Assembly: GCF_009870125.1 (NCBI RefSeq)
Contig: NC_046679.1
Location: 28,086,001-28,150,000, forward strand
Length of the DNA stretch: 64,000 nucleotides
Reading direction: 5' to 3'
DNA from: Drosophila pseudoobscura
Lineage: Eukaryota > Arthropoda > Insecta > Diptera > Drosophilidae
Shown: positions 11,697-24,667 of the stretch, piece after piece
Position numbering within the stretch: position 1 is the first letter of the stretch
Layout: every line of letters begins with the position of its first letter
Program-made: the position numbers and the translations under genes
Notes under the pieces: generated by a model
What the model was told of the DNA's origin: nothing
Seen by the model: the letters and a program-made list of their open reading frames with translations, nothing else
Database searches by the model: none

Positions 11697-14600
11697 ATTC
11701 TCTGGGCTTAAAGGCTAAACCAGAAAAACCAAAGCCAAAGGCCCCAATGACGCATAGGCAAAGACCTCTTCGAGCCCGAGCCCCCATATTCCCCATTCAG
11801 CAGAGAGGGGGAAATCGTTGTACGCGAAGCGCCGTTGCCGCCGTCGGCACAAAGTAAAGAGCAAAGAAAAAGAGAGGTAGAAGGCACACACGAAACAAAA
11901 GAAGGAAGAAATAGCAAAGCCGAGCCCTGGATGCCCTAAGCCGCTTCTCTAAACACTGTTCGAGTGCACTCCCCTCCCCAAAGGGTATCCAGCAAACGAT
12001 CTGCGAAGAAGCAGCCTGTGTTGGCGGGTGGGGAGGGAGCAGCAGGAAGAGGTGTGGTATGGTGTCTGGCCGAAGCTTTGAAGTCGAGCTTCAGCCACGC
12101 GGGTTAGCCGCTGGATGGCTACGGAATGGTTTATGTCTTCCATTCCATTTTGAACGTGCGTTGCGTATCGGTAATCAATGAAATTACTTTGTTGTTGCTG
12201 GAATCAGCTGGTTTTTACTTTTTTTCTCTCTCTGTCTGTTGTTTGTTACCTGTATTTTCTTTCTATTACATTTTCGTTGTATGCTGGCACGTTTGGCTAA
12301 AAAGTTTATCTTTGCTTTTGGCTTTTACTTAGGATCGAACGCGGCATAGCTGTTGCTTCTCACGGTTTACTTTTTCATAGTCTCGGCTTTTACGAGAGAG
12401 TGCTCGCTGCTCGCTGGCTGCCGAAGCGACCTTCGATTGTTATTTTGCGAGTGACACACACACACACACACCCATAGAAAGGGGAACAACAATTACATAC
12501 ACATCTGTTGCGTTTTTCTGCTCACCCTCACCCACGCCCACGCTTCTTCCTTGCGCTCTCACTCTCTCGCTCGGCTCTTGGGCAATTTTTGTTCCCTTCT
12601 TGGGGTAATTCTTCTTCCTCTTGGGTAATTCTGCTCTTCTTTCGTTTTGCTGTTATTCCGCCTATGACTTCATGCTAGTCGATGTGTCACCCGTCCATCT
12701 CTTGGGCACTGCACTCACACATCTGTGGCTCTCATGATTGTGAAATTATCTTCTGATAGGGGGTGTGCCTGTTCCTGTGCCAATTCTATTTTCCCACTCC
12801 ACTTCTGTTCTCTGATAACGGTCAGTGCAAATAATAGTCGCTTTTGTTGTGCCAGAAATAAAGTGCGGCTAGATTTGATTCAGGAGAATGTTGGAAATAT
12901 TGCGATTTTCTGTCTCCTTCACAAATGTAAAACGAATATCTTCCGGGCTTAAGAATGAATCATGTGCGAATAAGTACAAATGTGGCTATCTCTTAACACA
13001 AGTGTGGTTGAAGAGACCATAAATATTACAAAAATATAACTGCTATAAATTAGGGGGATTTTTGGGATTCAGAGAATGCCTAATTATAGTTAGAATTGAT
13101 ACAGGACCGATCATAAGATTAGATTCCATTATTATTCCCAAAATTCATAGAGAACTCTTTTAAATACAGGAACTTTTCGGTCAGGAATACCTATAAAACC
13201 CCACAAAAGAGATATTAGATCTCTCTCATATGTTTTTTTTTTTATCTTTTCTCTCGACCCAAATTGTTATTAACTTTTATCAGTTAATGAATCCAAAGGG
13301 TTGGCAGTACATTCTAAGACCCCGTAAATGTAGTACAGAAATGGTTAACAGTGTTGTATCTGTATCTGTGTCTCTCGAGGAAGATAACGCACTCCATAGA
13401 TAAATTAGATACAAAGAAAAAACAAGCTCTGGCTACCCCGAGGCAGGGAAGGGTGTTGCAACAAAAGGCCAGGCCAGCCAAAAACTCACTCAGGTAGCAA
13501 CAACAACAACAACAGGTAAATCGAACCAAGAGGCAGCTGCAATTAACTCACGCAAAAGGAGGGGGAGGGAGCAGAAATACCTATGTATCGTATCGTATCG
13601 TATCGTATCGGGTATAAAAAGGCATCTCTTTGGGTCAATTATCTACGGGGCCACTAGGAGGGCGTGCGACGGGAGGCAGAGGCGGGCGATATGCATAAAT
13701 CACTGCCACCACGGAACACCACCTACGGGTCTTTAATCTATCGTATTTCTATGTCCCAAAAGCAGCAGCAGCTGTCCATCGAAAAACTTGGTCAAATCGG
13801 GTTTTTTTTTTGTTTTTTTTTGGCTTTTGGCGTTTTATTTTCGGCTTTAATGTGGTTTCAGGGAAGAACTAGAACTAGATTTGAGACTTTTTGCAGCTGT
13901 TCCAAATGGTTTAAATATGTTAAATGTATCTGAATATTAAAAGATATCTAAAGCATATTTTGTAAAGAAACAAATGCTGGAAGAGCGCCTCTTGTAGCCC
14001 TTGTAATAATCACATTTTAATGATGTGTTTTCTATGAAAAAGGAAGCCACTTCTTGAACATTCCCCCCGTTCAACGCTTGAGTGATTTAATTACAGAAAA
14101 AATACACAACACAAAGACGGAGCGTCGTTGTGCAGTCAAGTGCGGCAAGAAGTGGAAATGCAAGAGTCGTATCATCAGTGGAGGGCCTTACATTATATGA
14201 TATTGTATTATATATATACTCGTACATATGTGGGTAGTCTCTGGTGGAGGGTTAGTAGATATTGCAACGCTTCGATAAACGCAACAAAACAAAGGCTTAC
14301 GAGACGTCGAAGCTTATCTAAAAGCAAGAGGCTACCCTATCATTCCTTTCCATTTGAAAACTGTACGAAAATGTGGTAAAATTTCGAATAAAAATAGCAT
14401 TTTAGGGATAGGGATTATTCTCCTTAATTTCCTTTGTTTAACCCTTCCTTAAGGGGTTCCATTTGTTTGAATATGCTACAGGGAAATTTCAAACTTCATT
14501 AGGGAATTATTTGCTTAGGGAATTATTCATGTTGGGTATTTCTTTTGAAAGGATCTTTAATTTTTCTTAGAGTTATAGCATTTCCCATTCCCTGAGAGGG

Positions 14601-15214
14601 AACTTTTCGAAAACTCTTGGAGCTCTCTATTTTTGGTTTATATTATGATGTGTTGAAGTGTCTTAGGCTTCCTTCTGCGTGTATTTCTGTATTTAGATCG
14701 TGTTTTTATGGCCGCTATACGCTTCGGTTGTTCTTGGCTTGGAGTAGCTGTGGGGCCTGTGGGGCCTGCGAGGCCGTGGGGCATGCTTCAGCGCACAAAT
14801 GGAAGCGCAACAAGCAGCAGATATACCATATCATATATATAGACAGAGAGGAAGAGACAGAGAGAGAGAAGTGTTCCCATTCCTGGTGTTGTTTGTTGTC
14901 TTGTAAAAATAAAACAACATGTAAATTTGATTGGAGCTGTCGGCCACCCACCCCCGTAGCCGCTCTCTCTCTCTCTCTCTGCTCTCTTCCTTCTATCTCC
15001 TATCTATAGCACGTTTTTTACAGCTTGGCCATGCTCTCCATGCCTTCCCTTTAGCTAATTATATTTAGAAGGGGGCACCGTTTTTGGTGTGTGAAAAAGG
15101 AGGAAAACACCAGAGGGACATGAGGTGTCATTGAACCCCCCACCAAAAGAGAGAGAAAAGGTGGACAAATGCGGCTTCTCTTAGGGGGCTTCTGGGGAGC
15201 ACTTTTTCCAGCAT

Positions 15215-15250
<36 letters not shown>

Positions 15251-18200
15251 GTCTGTCTGTTGCATCCATCTGCGGCATCAGATTTCGCTTAATCGCCTCA
15301 AAAGTGCATTGTACTTAGAGGAAGAGACCCCCCTCCCACCCCGACCCACCAAGTGCTGTCCAGCAATACTCGTACTCGTCGTTTGACCTCTGGTTTCCAT
15401 CGTTTTGTCGCCACATTTCTGTGTTTCTGTTGTGCAATTATTTTTATTATATTTTGCAGTCTATTTCCCATTTTCTTTGCTGTAAAAAAAAAGAGGCTAC
15501 TAGAATTACAACAGAGAGGGGGCAGTGTCATAAAACCGGGTCTTTAGCGCGGGGGGAAAACACTCTCCTCAGAGACAGAAGTTTCTCTGCTCTTCTCTCG
15601 TGCGATGCGATGCGATGAGTGCGGTTTCCGCTGCACTGACCACCGATTGAGGCATGAACGGAAGTGGTTTGTTTTTTGCATTCAAGGGGAAAGACTAGGC
15701 AAGTAAACGACTATGGAGGATACCCTAGAGAAAGGAAAGAAAAGAATACTTCAAGGGAGAGAAAGTTCAGATTAAAAAACAGTTATGGAGGTTCCAATTT
15801 TCAAGATATGGTGACCCTATTTGGTAGGGTTTTAGATGAAGATATTGAGTACCTAAATGCTTTAAATCATCCTAATCGGAATACTATTTTGATTATTCCT
15901 TTATTTCCTTTGGATTTCTGTCACAGAAAACTTTCATCTCTGCTTTTTGTTTTTGTTTTTCTGCTTTGTGAGTTATTAATTAACATTAATTAGTCACAGC
16001 TACAGCTTAATTTGCAGTTAATTTAAGCCAAGAATTTAGCATTATTTTTATTGCTGTGAGAATTGTTTTACACAGACGACAAATCAGGGGGCGAGGGCGG
16101 AGGGGCGACTGCTGCCCACAACATCCATCGTCTGTTGGTGTTCGGTCTATCTTCTAATCCAAGCGACTAACCCACACACACATGTAATGAATGTTGCACC
16201 TTTAACGGATAGAGAGAGAGAGAGTGAGGGGGGGGGGGGGGTATCCGAGGCTTTTTATCGTGCGGCATGTGGGCTGTGCTTGAGCCATTGACAAGCCCCG
16301 CAGTGTAGTCCGTGGGCCAAAAGCTTACCTCAATATTCATTCATTCATTCATTCACCCACTCAATCGATCCACACTCCACTCTCGCTCTCCCTCCAAAGT
16401 AATTTATGCCAAATGGTTGACCAATTGATACAATTTGTAAATGATACGGAAAAGCCCCCACTACGCAGAGGTTTCCCCTCTATTCCCTGTTTATGGAGCA
16501 TTTCCGGTGCAATTAAACGACGGTCGACGGATGACGGCCTTCCAGTCGTTGTGTTAATTGTCCGCACACGTCCCCCTTTCCTCTATGAATCATGCACGTG
16601 GGCCTAGCACACGGCGGCACGTGACCTATGAACTCTGAGGCACAGCGAGTGGGCAGAGACAGACAGAGTCCATCACTTGTTGCTTGGGATAGGCACATAA
16701 TCACTCTCTTAATTGCTGTCCCAATCATTGGCTAAATACTTCTGTTCATTCTTCAAAGATCTCTCAAAGTAGGACACTCTCTAGACTCCTGCTTTCTCTG
16801 CCCAGATTGGTCTTGAGTGATTTGTTAACACAAATCGTTAAGCATCTATTAAGCTCCCATCCATCCAACCATCCAAGCCATAAATCTCCTGAAGAGGCTA
16901 CCATTCAACGCTCGAATCTCCACTTCAAGGGGGCACAGGGGTGTCTGTCTGTCTGTCTGTCTGTCTGTTTAATGATGTATCTCCCCAGAGTTAATGTAAC
17001 TCAATTTTCAACGAATTTTCATTGCATTTTCCTTCGATTGAGTGCCAATTGAAATCTAATGAGTCGTTGAATCGCTGATTCCCTTGTGATCTTCATCTTT
17101 TTGTGGTTCCAATGATTGCCTCTTGCCTCTAGCCTCTTGCCTCATGCTCTGGAGTTGTATTTATGACACCTGCATGATTTTCACATGATATTTCCACCCG
17201 CTCTCTGCTTCTCTTAGAGAAGATCTCTCTAGCTCTCTCGCTCTCTCTAGCTCTCTCTCGCTCTCTCACTCTTCGGCTCCATCTCTGGTTGCAATTATTT
17301 TGCGGCTTGTTACAGGTTTTCTTCGATATATCTCGTCTCTTCTCTTCTATATATACAAATTTGGAGTCGTGGGAATTGTTTCTTTTCTGTGTTTTGCACA
17401 GCGTGGGAAATGTTTTGGTTCGGGGCCTCGTACATGGGACGGTACGGGACGATCTGCCTGCCAAACGGTAAATCAGGTTTTTCCTTTTTCTCCCAAAACG
17501 ACGAAAATTTGCCTTCGTGCCGCGGTGGCACTGCCTCTGTTGCCTCTCTGTTGCACCACCACAACGATCGTTGGGCTTCGGTGTTTGGTCTTCTTTGAGT
17601 TTCGTTTGAACTTTTCTCATCCGAACGATTGCCGATTGCCGATTACCGATTGCCGAATGGTAGTTTGGGCCTTAAATTATGCTGCCAATTTTGGTAGAGA
17701 GATCTACATTAAACTAAAAGGGAGATCCTCACAGGAGGGGGGGATCTGCACAGAGGAGGATAAGAGGAGTGGATCATTAGAAGGGGGAGATGAGCGGAAA
17801 AGGAGATCATCACAGAAGAGCAGATCATTAAGATAGGCAGATCTTCAGAGGATCATCACGGAAGAGGAGATCTTTAGATGGGAAGAACAGAGAGTGGATG
17901 TGGGGATTGTTTAAAGATTGCTCATGTGCTGTCCCACATAATTCTTCGCTTAGCAAAGATCGTTTCCCGATCATATTCTCCACACATTTTCCATGCAATT
18001 AGTTCTATTTAATACCGAGGAAAAGCCTCATTCATTTAGAGGAAAACCCCCATTCCAGAGACAATTCCAACGCAGCTTCTGTTAATTAATTGGGACTTGA
18101 AGGGGCGATGATGGAGTTAGGATCGTGGCTGGCGTCGGGGAGGGGGGAGGGGGAGGGGGGCTCTGCTATCCAATGGCTAATTGAAAGTATCGACGCGTCG

Positions 18201-21200
18201 TAAAACCGTTGTGTGCATTGTAAATTCAGGGGAAAAACAAGGAAAAACAGAGACGCCGTCTTTCATTCATGGCATAGCTTCTGTGTTTCCATTGACTGGA
18301 CAATCTGTCTGTCTGTCTGTCTGTCTGTGTCTGGGGCATGTGGCAGGGGGCATGTGGCATGGGGCTGCCGGTCTCCAGTTTGCAGTAAAAAGTAGGCGTC
18401 GCCACATCCTGCTGCAGCCGCCGCTAATAGCTCCAATACACGTCTGCACCGTGGAATATACGTGATTTCCTACTTCCTCAAATGTCTGGCGTTGTCGATT
18501 CATAAATATTGATGGGGCACATTCTATCGCAGAAACCGAGGAAGAGACGCAGTCGGAAGAAGCCTTTGGGATCGGGTGTCTCTGCAGAGTGGACACTTCT
18601 GCGTCTCTGGTTCTTCCTCTCTGGAGTGTTGGCTCCTCTCCTTGGAGTGGGGCTCTCCTTCTAGTCACCCCTGGCTGCCCCCCCCCCCCTCTCTCTCACT
18701 CTCTCTCTCTCCATCTGTGGCCGGAAGCACAGAGAACCTTAGAGATTGCTGCTCCCTTTCCACTTTCTGTGTGATTTTTGTGATTTCCTTCTGCTGCTGC
18801 AGGGCGAGGGGCACAGAGACTTCCTGTTTCTTCCAGTGCGGAAGTGGAGAAGCACTTAAACGCTGCCCAGAACGGGGATTTCTCTGTACAGATTTCTGCT
18901 GCCGTCGCTGCTGCAAGTCATTGCTCCTGCAGGATTTTTGGGACTCTCGGGGATTAAATTTCAACCCTCAAGGAGCGAGAAAGAGAGAGAGAGAGAGCGG
19001 GAGAGGGAGAATCTTTTGCATTCGATGTATCTCTGTGTCGCTGTATCTGTCGTTGGTTCGTTTTTCATGAAATTTGAACAGCTGCCGCCAACCCCTAGGA
19101 CACACCGATCGAAGCCCAGGGAAAGGGCAGGCAACCCTCCTCCCTCGGTGGACGAAAATCGAGCACTGGAACACTCGTCTGCTTCGAGGGTAGTTTTACC
19201 TGTTTCCCCCGAATGTACAGCTGCTTCTGACCTTAGCCCCCGCCTCCTGCCGCTCCTGCCGCTCCTTGCCCCCGCCTCCTACTTCGCCGTCTCCGTCTTC
19301 GTGTGGCAGCTGCCACATGCCGCCGCTGATCCTCGCTCTGGATCTCCTGCTGCTGCTGCTGCTGCCACGCGCCGCATATCAACATGGTAATCATCTTCAT
19401 CTTTCATGCCTCTCCGTCTCCGTCTGCGTCTTCGTCTCCATCTGCCTCCTTTTGTTGCACGTCCGTCCCTGATGTTGTGCAGGTCCTTCTTTTTTTCTTT
19501 TTTTTTGTATTTTCTCTACATTTTTACCTTTATTTTTTTTGCCCTGTGCAACTGTTGGCGGCATGCCACAGCCAGTCGCTTTCGTCTGATGTCTAAAGGA
19601 AAAACCTGTCCTCTGTCATTCTTTTTTCGTAATTATTTATATTGCCATATGGATTGCTTATAGATACTTCTGCAGGTCCTTGGCATCCTTCAGGAGTCGG
19701 GAGTCGTCGTCTGCTGGTGGTAATTGTTGTCGCCAGCAGCTGTTGCAAGGTTGCAAGGTGCATCTTATCATTAATTAATGCCAATTGCTGGCGGATCAGA
19801 ATTAAGAAATTTTTTGTGTATTTTTTAAGGAATCCCTTGCCATTGAAAATTGCCAGAAAAGCTACTCAAATGTAACCATAAATTTATTTTCTAAACACTC
19901 ACGTTCTTGCCCAGAATTCCCAAGAACAATATTTTCATATGCCCGAAATACACACACTTTTCGAAGGCAGTTTTCCAGGAAAAGATGCCACCATCTGACC
20001 CTGAAATATGGTTTGTTCTATGTAGAACATCCGCCTGTTGATCCACTGGAGGATCCCTTGCGATCGGTGCTCCCTTTCTGCTGTTCTCCCTTTGGTTCTT
20101 CCTCCGTTTCTCCTTTCGTTTCAAGGTCTTACGTTGAGTTCCCTTGAAAGATCTATGCTCCCCCGCTTTTCGAATCGCTGAGAGATCATTACCCCATTGA
20201 ATGGGGATCAATAATCTTCATCGAAGTCACGTGCTGCTGCAACTAGGGCCCAGGGATACCAGGGCCTAGGCATCTGGGGTTTATTGACTTCTCGAAGCGA
20301 GAGCGAGGCTGCCCTGTAATCCGATATCTAGCACATGGCTTGCCGGCTACCTGCCAAAAACTCTGCCGCCAAGAAGATGCGTAATCCAATACGTGGGACG
20401 TGGCTGTGGCTCTTCTCTAACACAAAAAATGTTCAAACAATGTGGCGGAAAATGTATCTAAGAGATAAATGGGAAGAAGAATGAGTAGAATGGGTAAATG
20501 TGGCTGTAGAAAAAGTATATAGGGGATAAATACAAGTCGTAGATGGATCCGTCATAGATCTCCCCACCGAAAACCCTTTCTAAACCCAGAATTTTGTTTA
20601 TCTTTTTTCCAACAGTTCGCCGTTCGCCCTCCTCCTGCCCTGGACCCAACAACCTGCCGCCCCTGCAGTTCCACAGCGTGCACGGGGATAACATCAGGAT
20701 CTCCCGCGATGGCACCCTGGCACGTCGCTACGAGAGCTTCTGTCGGGCCATCACCTTCTCGGCGCGCCCTGTGCGCATCAACGAAAGGATCTGCGTGAAG
20801 TTTGCGGAGATCTCGAACAACTGGAATGGAGGGATACGCTTTGGGTTCACCAGCAACGATCCTGTGTCGCTGGAGGGCACCCTGCCCAAGTACGCCTGTC
20901 CGGATCTGACGAATCGGCCCGGCTTCTGGGCCAAGGCCCTGCACGAGCAGTACTGCGAGAAGGACAACATCCTGTACTACTACGTGAACAATGCGGGGGA
21001 CGTGATCTACGGGATCAACAATGAGGAGAAGGGTGTGATCCTCTCGGGGATCGATACGCGAAGCCTGCTGTGGACTGTGATTGATATTTATGGCAATTGC
21101 ACGGGAATTGAATTCCTGGACTCGAGGATCTACATGTACCAGCAGCAGCAGCAACAGATAACCCAGTCCCTGCCCCTGCAACCGGCGATCCAACAGCAAC

Positions 21201-22705
21201 AGCAGCAGCAGCCGGTGCCACAGATGCAGCAGCAGATGCCGCCACAATCCGCCCTGAATCCGCATCATCCGCATCAGCAGTCGCGTCGCTCGCTGCCCGG
21301 GAACGGCGGCGTGATCGAGCACGATCTGGAGCGGCATGTGATGCCGTCGCTGCAGTCGCTGCATTTGACAGGAAACGCCACAGCCAGTGTGGAGCAGGCG
21401 GCCATCGCCCACGACCTGGCGAACGGTCTGCCACCGCTGCGATACAATGCCAATGGACGGCTCATTCCCGTGCCCTTCCACATCACGAAGGGCAGGAATG
21501 TGCGTCTCTCCCATGACCGTTTCATTGCCTCCCGCACAGAGTCGGACTTTTGTCAGGGCTATGTCTTCACGGCCCGCCCCATACGCATCGGGGAGAAGCT
21601 GATTGTGCAGGTCCTCAAAACAGAACAGATGTATGTGGGTGCCCTGGCGCTGGGTCTGACGTCGTGCAATCCTGCCGTCCTGCAACCAAACGATCTGCCA
21701 AATGATTCCGATTTTCTGCTCGATCGTCCCGAGTATTGGGTCGTCAGCAAAGACATTGCGGCCGCCCCGCAGCGCGGCGATGAGATTGCCTTCTTTGTGG
21801 CCCCCAACGGGGAGGTGTCGATCAGCAAGAACAATGGCCCAGCCGTTGTGGTGATGCACGTGGATCAGTCCCTGCAGCTGTGGGCCTTCCTCGATGTCTA
21901 CGGCTCGACGCAGTCGTTGAGGATGTTCCGCCAGCAGCTGCCGAACATGGTGGCATATCCCTCACAGCCGCAGGTGAATGCCAGCGCCTGCAGCACCTCC
22001 TCCGCTTCTACCTCGAGAATGCTGCCCATGACCGAGTCCATGACCAGCTTGAATGCCGGACAGCTGCTTGGGGCGGCCACCAAGATGCTGCAACACAACT
22101 CACAGCTGAGTGTGGCGCAGAGCACGAGCACGCTGGCCTCGGCCGCTGGAGCAGCGAACGGCAGTCGTATGATCAGCATGCCCTCCAATGGTGACATCCT
22201 GCAGATCCAACCGAATGGCGGTGGCACTGTGCTGGTCGTAAATCTCCCGCCAGCCAGCAGCTCCCATGATCTGAATGGCCAACAGATGTCGTCGAGGCCA
22301 ACGACCACGACGGTGACCTCCAGTGGGATACTGGCCGGAGCCTGCAGCAGTGGGACCCTCATCAGCACCGCCAGCAGTCAGTATATTGAGGTGAGTCCCA
22401 AACAGAGAGAGATCTCCATCTTTGCCTCGTACTAAACAGACATTTCTCTCGTATAGCCCATCGCCAATAGCACAAACAATGCTGCCAACAAATGGAAGGA
22501 CAGCTTGAGCGATCAGCATAGCACGGACTCCAGCGCGGAGTGCACTATTTGCTATGAGAATCCCATTGATTCGGTGCTCTATATGTGCGGACACATGTGC
22601 ATGTGCTACAACTGCGCCATCGAGCAGTGGCGCGGCGCGGGCGGCGGCCATTGTCCGCTGTGTCGGGCAGTGATTCGAGATGTCATCAGGACCTACACGA
22701 CGTAG
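4271..22705 (+). CDS. neur: neuralized: E3 ubiquitin ligase for Delta/Serrate, two alternative first coding exons
   Basis: Neuralized promotes endocytosis of Notch ligands in signal-sending cells. Coding exons: 4271-4295 (first exon of the short form), 10738-11011 (first exon of the long form), 20616-22390 and 22457-22705. Both first exons end in the same phase, so each splices in frame to 20616. The 4271 exon encodes MGQSASKI, a good N-myristoylation signal (Gly2, Ser6, Lys7), giving about 682 aa. The 10738 exon encodes a His/Gln-rich start with a Lys-rich KKKMHLLKKIKKRF stretch, likely the phosphoinositide-binding membrane motif, giving about 765 aa. The large exon holds two NHR (NEUZ) domains, beginning near LQFHSVHGDNIRIS and VPFHITKGRNVRLS, separated by an opa linker. 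The last exon holds the C-terminal C3HC4 RING (CTICYENPID, CGHMCMCYNCA, CPLCR). Lengths match D. melanogaster as I recall (754 and 672 aa). Confidence 0.96.
4574..4588 (+). promoter_or_regulatory. Paired proneural E-boxes
   Basis: GCAGGTG at 4574-4580 and ACAGCTG at 4582-4588 each fit the RCAGSTG consensus bound by Achaete/Scute-Daughterless heterodimers, one base apart, about 280 bp inside the intron after the short-form first exon. Neuralized is a known proneural target in sensory organ precursors. Function of this particular pair is inference. Confidence 0.4.
4705..4858 (+). repeat. Repeat fragment B bounded by a 31-bp direct repeat
   Basis: A 92-bp piece of the interspersed repeat (4736-4827: the ATATTCCGTGGAATAT core through GAATCTATTTTATACTT) sits between two identical 31-bp copies of unrelated flanking DNA at 4705-4735 and 4828-4858, each beginning GAGAAAAAGAAAAATC. 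The insert is close to bases 3226-3325 of copy A, with small differences. Confidence 0.85.
10475..10480 (+). promoter_or_regulatory. Candidate initiator for the long neuralized isoform
   Basis: TCAGTC fits the Drosophila Inr consensus (TCAKTY). It lies about 260 bp upstream of the long-form ATG at 10738, in DNA with the GC-richer, TCGTTCG-like texture common at Drosophila 5' UTR starts. No clear TATA box precedes it. Confidence 0.3.
11664..11694 (+). repeat. CT/GA microsatellite
   Basis: About 15 CT units without interruption in the neuralized intron. Long GA/CT runs are GAGA-factor binding substrates in Drosophila, and similar runs recur at 15221-15246 and 17222-17272. Confidence 0.9.
13586..13620 (+). 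repeat. TATCG pentanucleotide repeat abutting a TATA-like box
   Basis: Five perfect TATCG units (13586-13610) followed at once by GGTATAAAAAGG. An Inr-like TCAATT lies at 13635-13640. The repeat is certain; promoter activity is conjecture. Confidence 0.7.
17368..17409 (+). promoter_or_regulatory. Pair of Su(H) binding-site consensus matches
   Basis: CGTGGGAA occurs at 17368-17375 and again at 17402-17409, in the same orientation and 34 bp apart start to start. Both fit the high-affinity YGTGRGAA consensus for Suppressor of Hairless. They lie in the large intron of neuralized, itself a Notch-pathway gene. Confidence 0.45.
18304..18328 (+). repeat. TCTG tetranucleotide microsatellite
   Basis: About six TCTG units; the same motif recurs at 16943-16968 and after the CT run at 15247-15260. 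Non-coding, inside the neuralized intron. Confidence 0.85.
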
Positions 22706-24667
22706 GAGCCGCCACTGAGCGTAGGAGCAGCCCCCTCAAGCCAGCGGGAAGCGTTTCAGTTTCCTAAACAAAAGAAACTTTCAACTCGCAATCAAATCTA
22801 AAAAAAACAAAACTACTATAAAAAATACTTTGTTGCATTTCGTAAGAAAAGGAGAGCGCGGAAGAGAGATCAATTATATAGGGCATAAGGAAGGAAAAGG
22901 AGCACGGCATGGAATGGATTGCAAGACTCTAGTATTAACAAATAACTGATATTTTTGCAGAAACTAAAGATTATAGAAAGGACTATTTAGAGAGATGGCA
23001 GAAGCAAGAATGTCTGCATGCTTCTTATATATTTTTATTAGATATATTTAATTTTTTTGTGATTTTATGAGTATAAGAGAGTGCGCCCGAGAGCCGGAGC
23101 CCCCTGAGAATATTATTGTATTGTTCAACCGAGATTTTTACGTTTATTTAATTTTTTTGTAAACACCGAAGCCACATACATATGGTATACATAATATATT
23201 TATGCGTGTTGTACACTAAATATTAAAAACCAAAGTATTGTATGGAAGGATTGAACGATTGATCAGAGCCGATCCGTTTTTGTATTAAATTTTTTTATTG
23301 TATTGTGCAAAAATTTAAGGACAAAAGTTGTTGCAAATTTACTTAGTTTTTTCTGTATATGAAAATTTCGATTCAAAAACAAAACAAAAATTATATATTT
23401 CCAATCATTTTGGTGCTAAAAAATGTTTTGAATTTGCAAAAATTATGAAAATTGTTAAAGGATTTTGAATGAAAAGTTATGTTTAAGCTTGCGGCAACTA
23501 CAATACATGGAAATTATAGGAACTAAAACCATTGACTACTTTCCGAACAGAAGGAAAAGCACAGAAAATAAATCTATTCTGCCAGCACAAAAAGATTGAG
23601 ATCAGAGAAAAATGCTTATATGCACGAAAACCAAAATACAAGAAAGACAGAAAACTGCAAGAGCAGGATGCGTGTTAAATCTAGTTTATAGTTTAGTTCT
23701 AAGCGATATTTTAAGTTAATTTCTAGTCAACGAATTATGCTGAAGTTTAATCTAAAAAAAAAAACAAAATGGGACTTCACTTCAACCAAACAAAACAAAA
23801 CAAAAAAAACAAAAACAAAAAAAACTATGAAGGAAAATCGTATATTGAGCACTCACGCTAAGCAATTTTAATGGAAATGCCGCATTTTAATGAATTAACA
23901 TTTAAGTAGTGCACATATTTTTAATGAAACAATGATTATATATTTTAAATGAACAAAAGACTTGTATGTTGTACAGCAACAGCTCGAAAGGAAATACATG
24001 TATTGAAAACTGGATGCCCATCTAAAAGAACAGAAACATGCAGTTAGAGAATTGCCAATAATTAATTAAAAACACCAAGCAGAAACACACAGAGCAAAAC
24101 AAACTTTACCTAAGATTGTATTAAAGTAAAAGATCATCTAAGAAGCAAAAGAAACAAAGAAAATAATGGAATGCGAAATGAAGCGCAAGCATACTATTTT
24201 TGTTATAAGTATGGATGGATTGAATTGAATTGGATTGGATAAGGCGAGAGGGATACAATGGAGACATTTGTTATTGCCACTATTTATAATTAATTTTTAA
24301 TTTTTTAATGAATAAGTATTCGTACTCTTACGAATACAAATGCCTAGTTATGAGTAAACATTTAAATGTATTTATGAAATTATATTTGATATATGTAAGA
24401 CAACGCAATGCTGTAATACCATTAAATACACTACTGACAACAATATCAGACAGTTTGTTTTTTATTTTGGGGAAAATAGGTTGAAAAATAAAGGGAGATT
24501 CCAGCCGAAGACGTTACTATATATTCATTACAAATAATGGAGATGTATCGGCCACACTCACAATATTCTAGCATTCTAAGATTTCCGACCTCGAATCGGT
24601 AGTTTGAATTACATTATTTCAAATAATACTTTTGAATTCGTAAAAACGGCAATCCAGAGTGACTTTT

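Larger units (their letters stand above)
11012..20615 (+). other. neuralized large intron (9.6 kb)
   Basis: Starts GTTAGT after the long-form first exon and ends in a pyrimidine tract plus CAG before 20616. It is dense in simple repeats: CT at about 11664-11694 and 15221-15246, TATCG x5 at 13586-13610, a G run near 16228-16241, CATT near 16336-16355, TCTG at 16943-16968 and 18304-18328, CTCT/AGCT mixtures at 17222-17272, and poly-C near 18678. Six Su(H) consensus sites lie in it. I found no nested gene or RNA gene I can support. Confidence 0.75.

Noticed and set aside
16943-18328. Possible CRISPR-like spacing of repeated TCTG blocks
   Set aside because: Simple microsatellites without uniform repeat-spacer units, in an insect genome.
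5000-20000. Many 60-130-codon frames in the neuralized introns
   Set aside because: Low complexity from CT, TCTG and GAGA runs, with no domains, no consistent codon bias and no splice context.
20552-21859. 435-codon minus-strand open frame opposite neuralized
   Set aside because: His/Leu/Arg-rich composition and position exactly opposite the NHR-domain exon; a codon-bias shadow.
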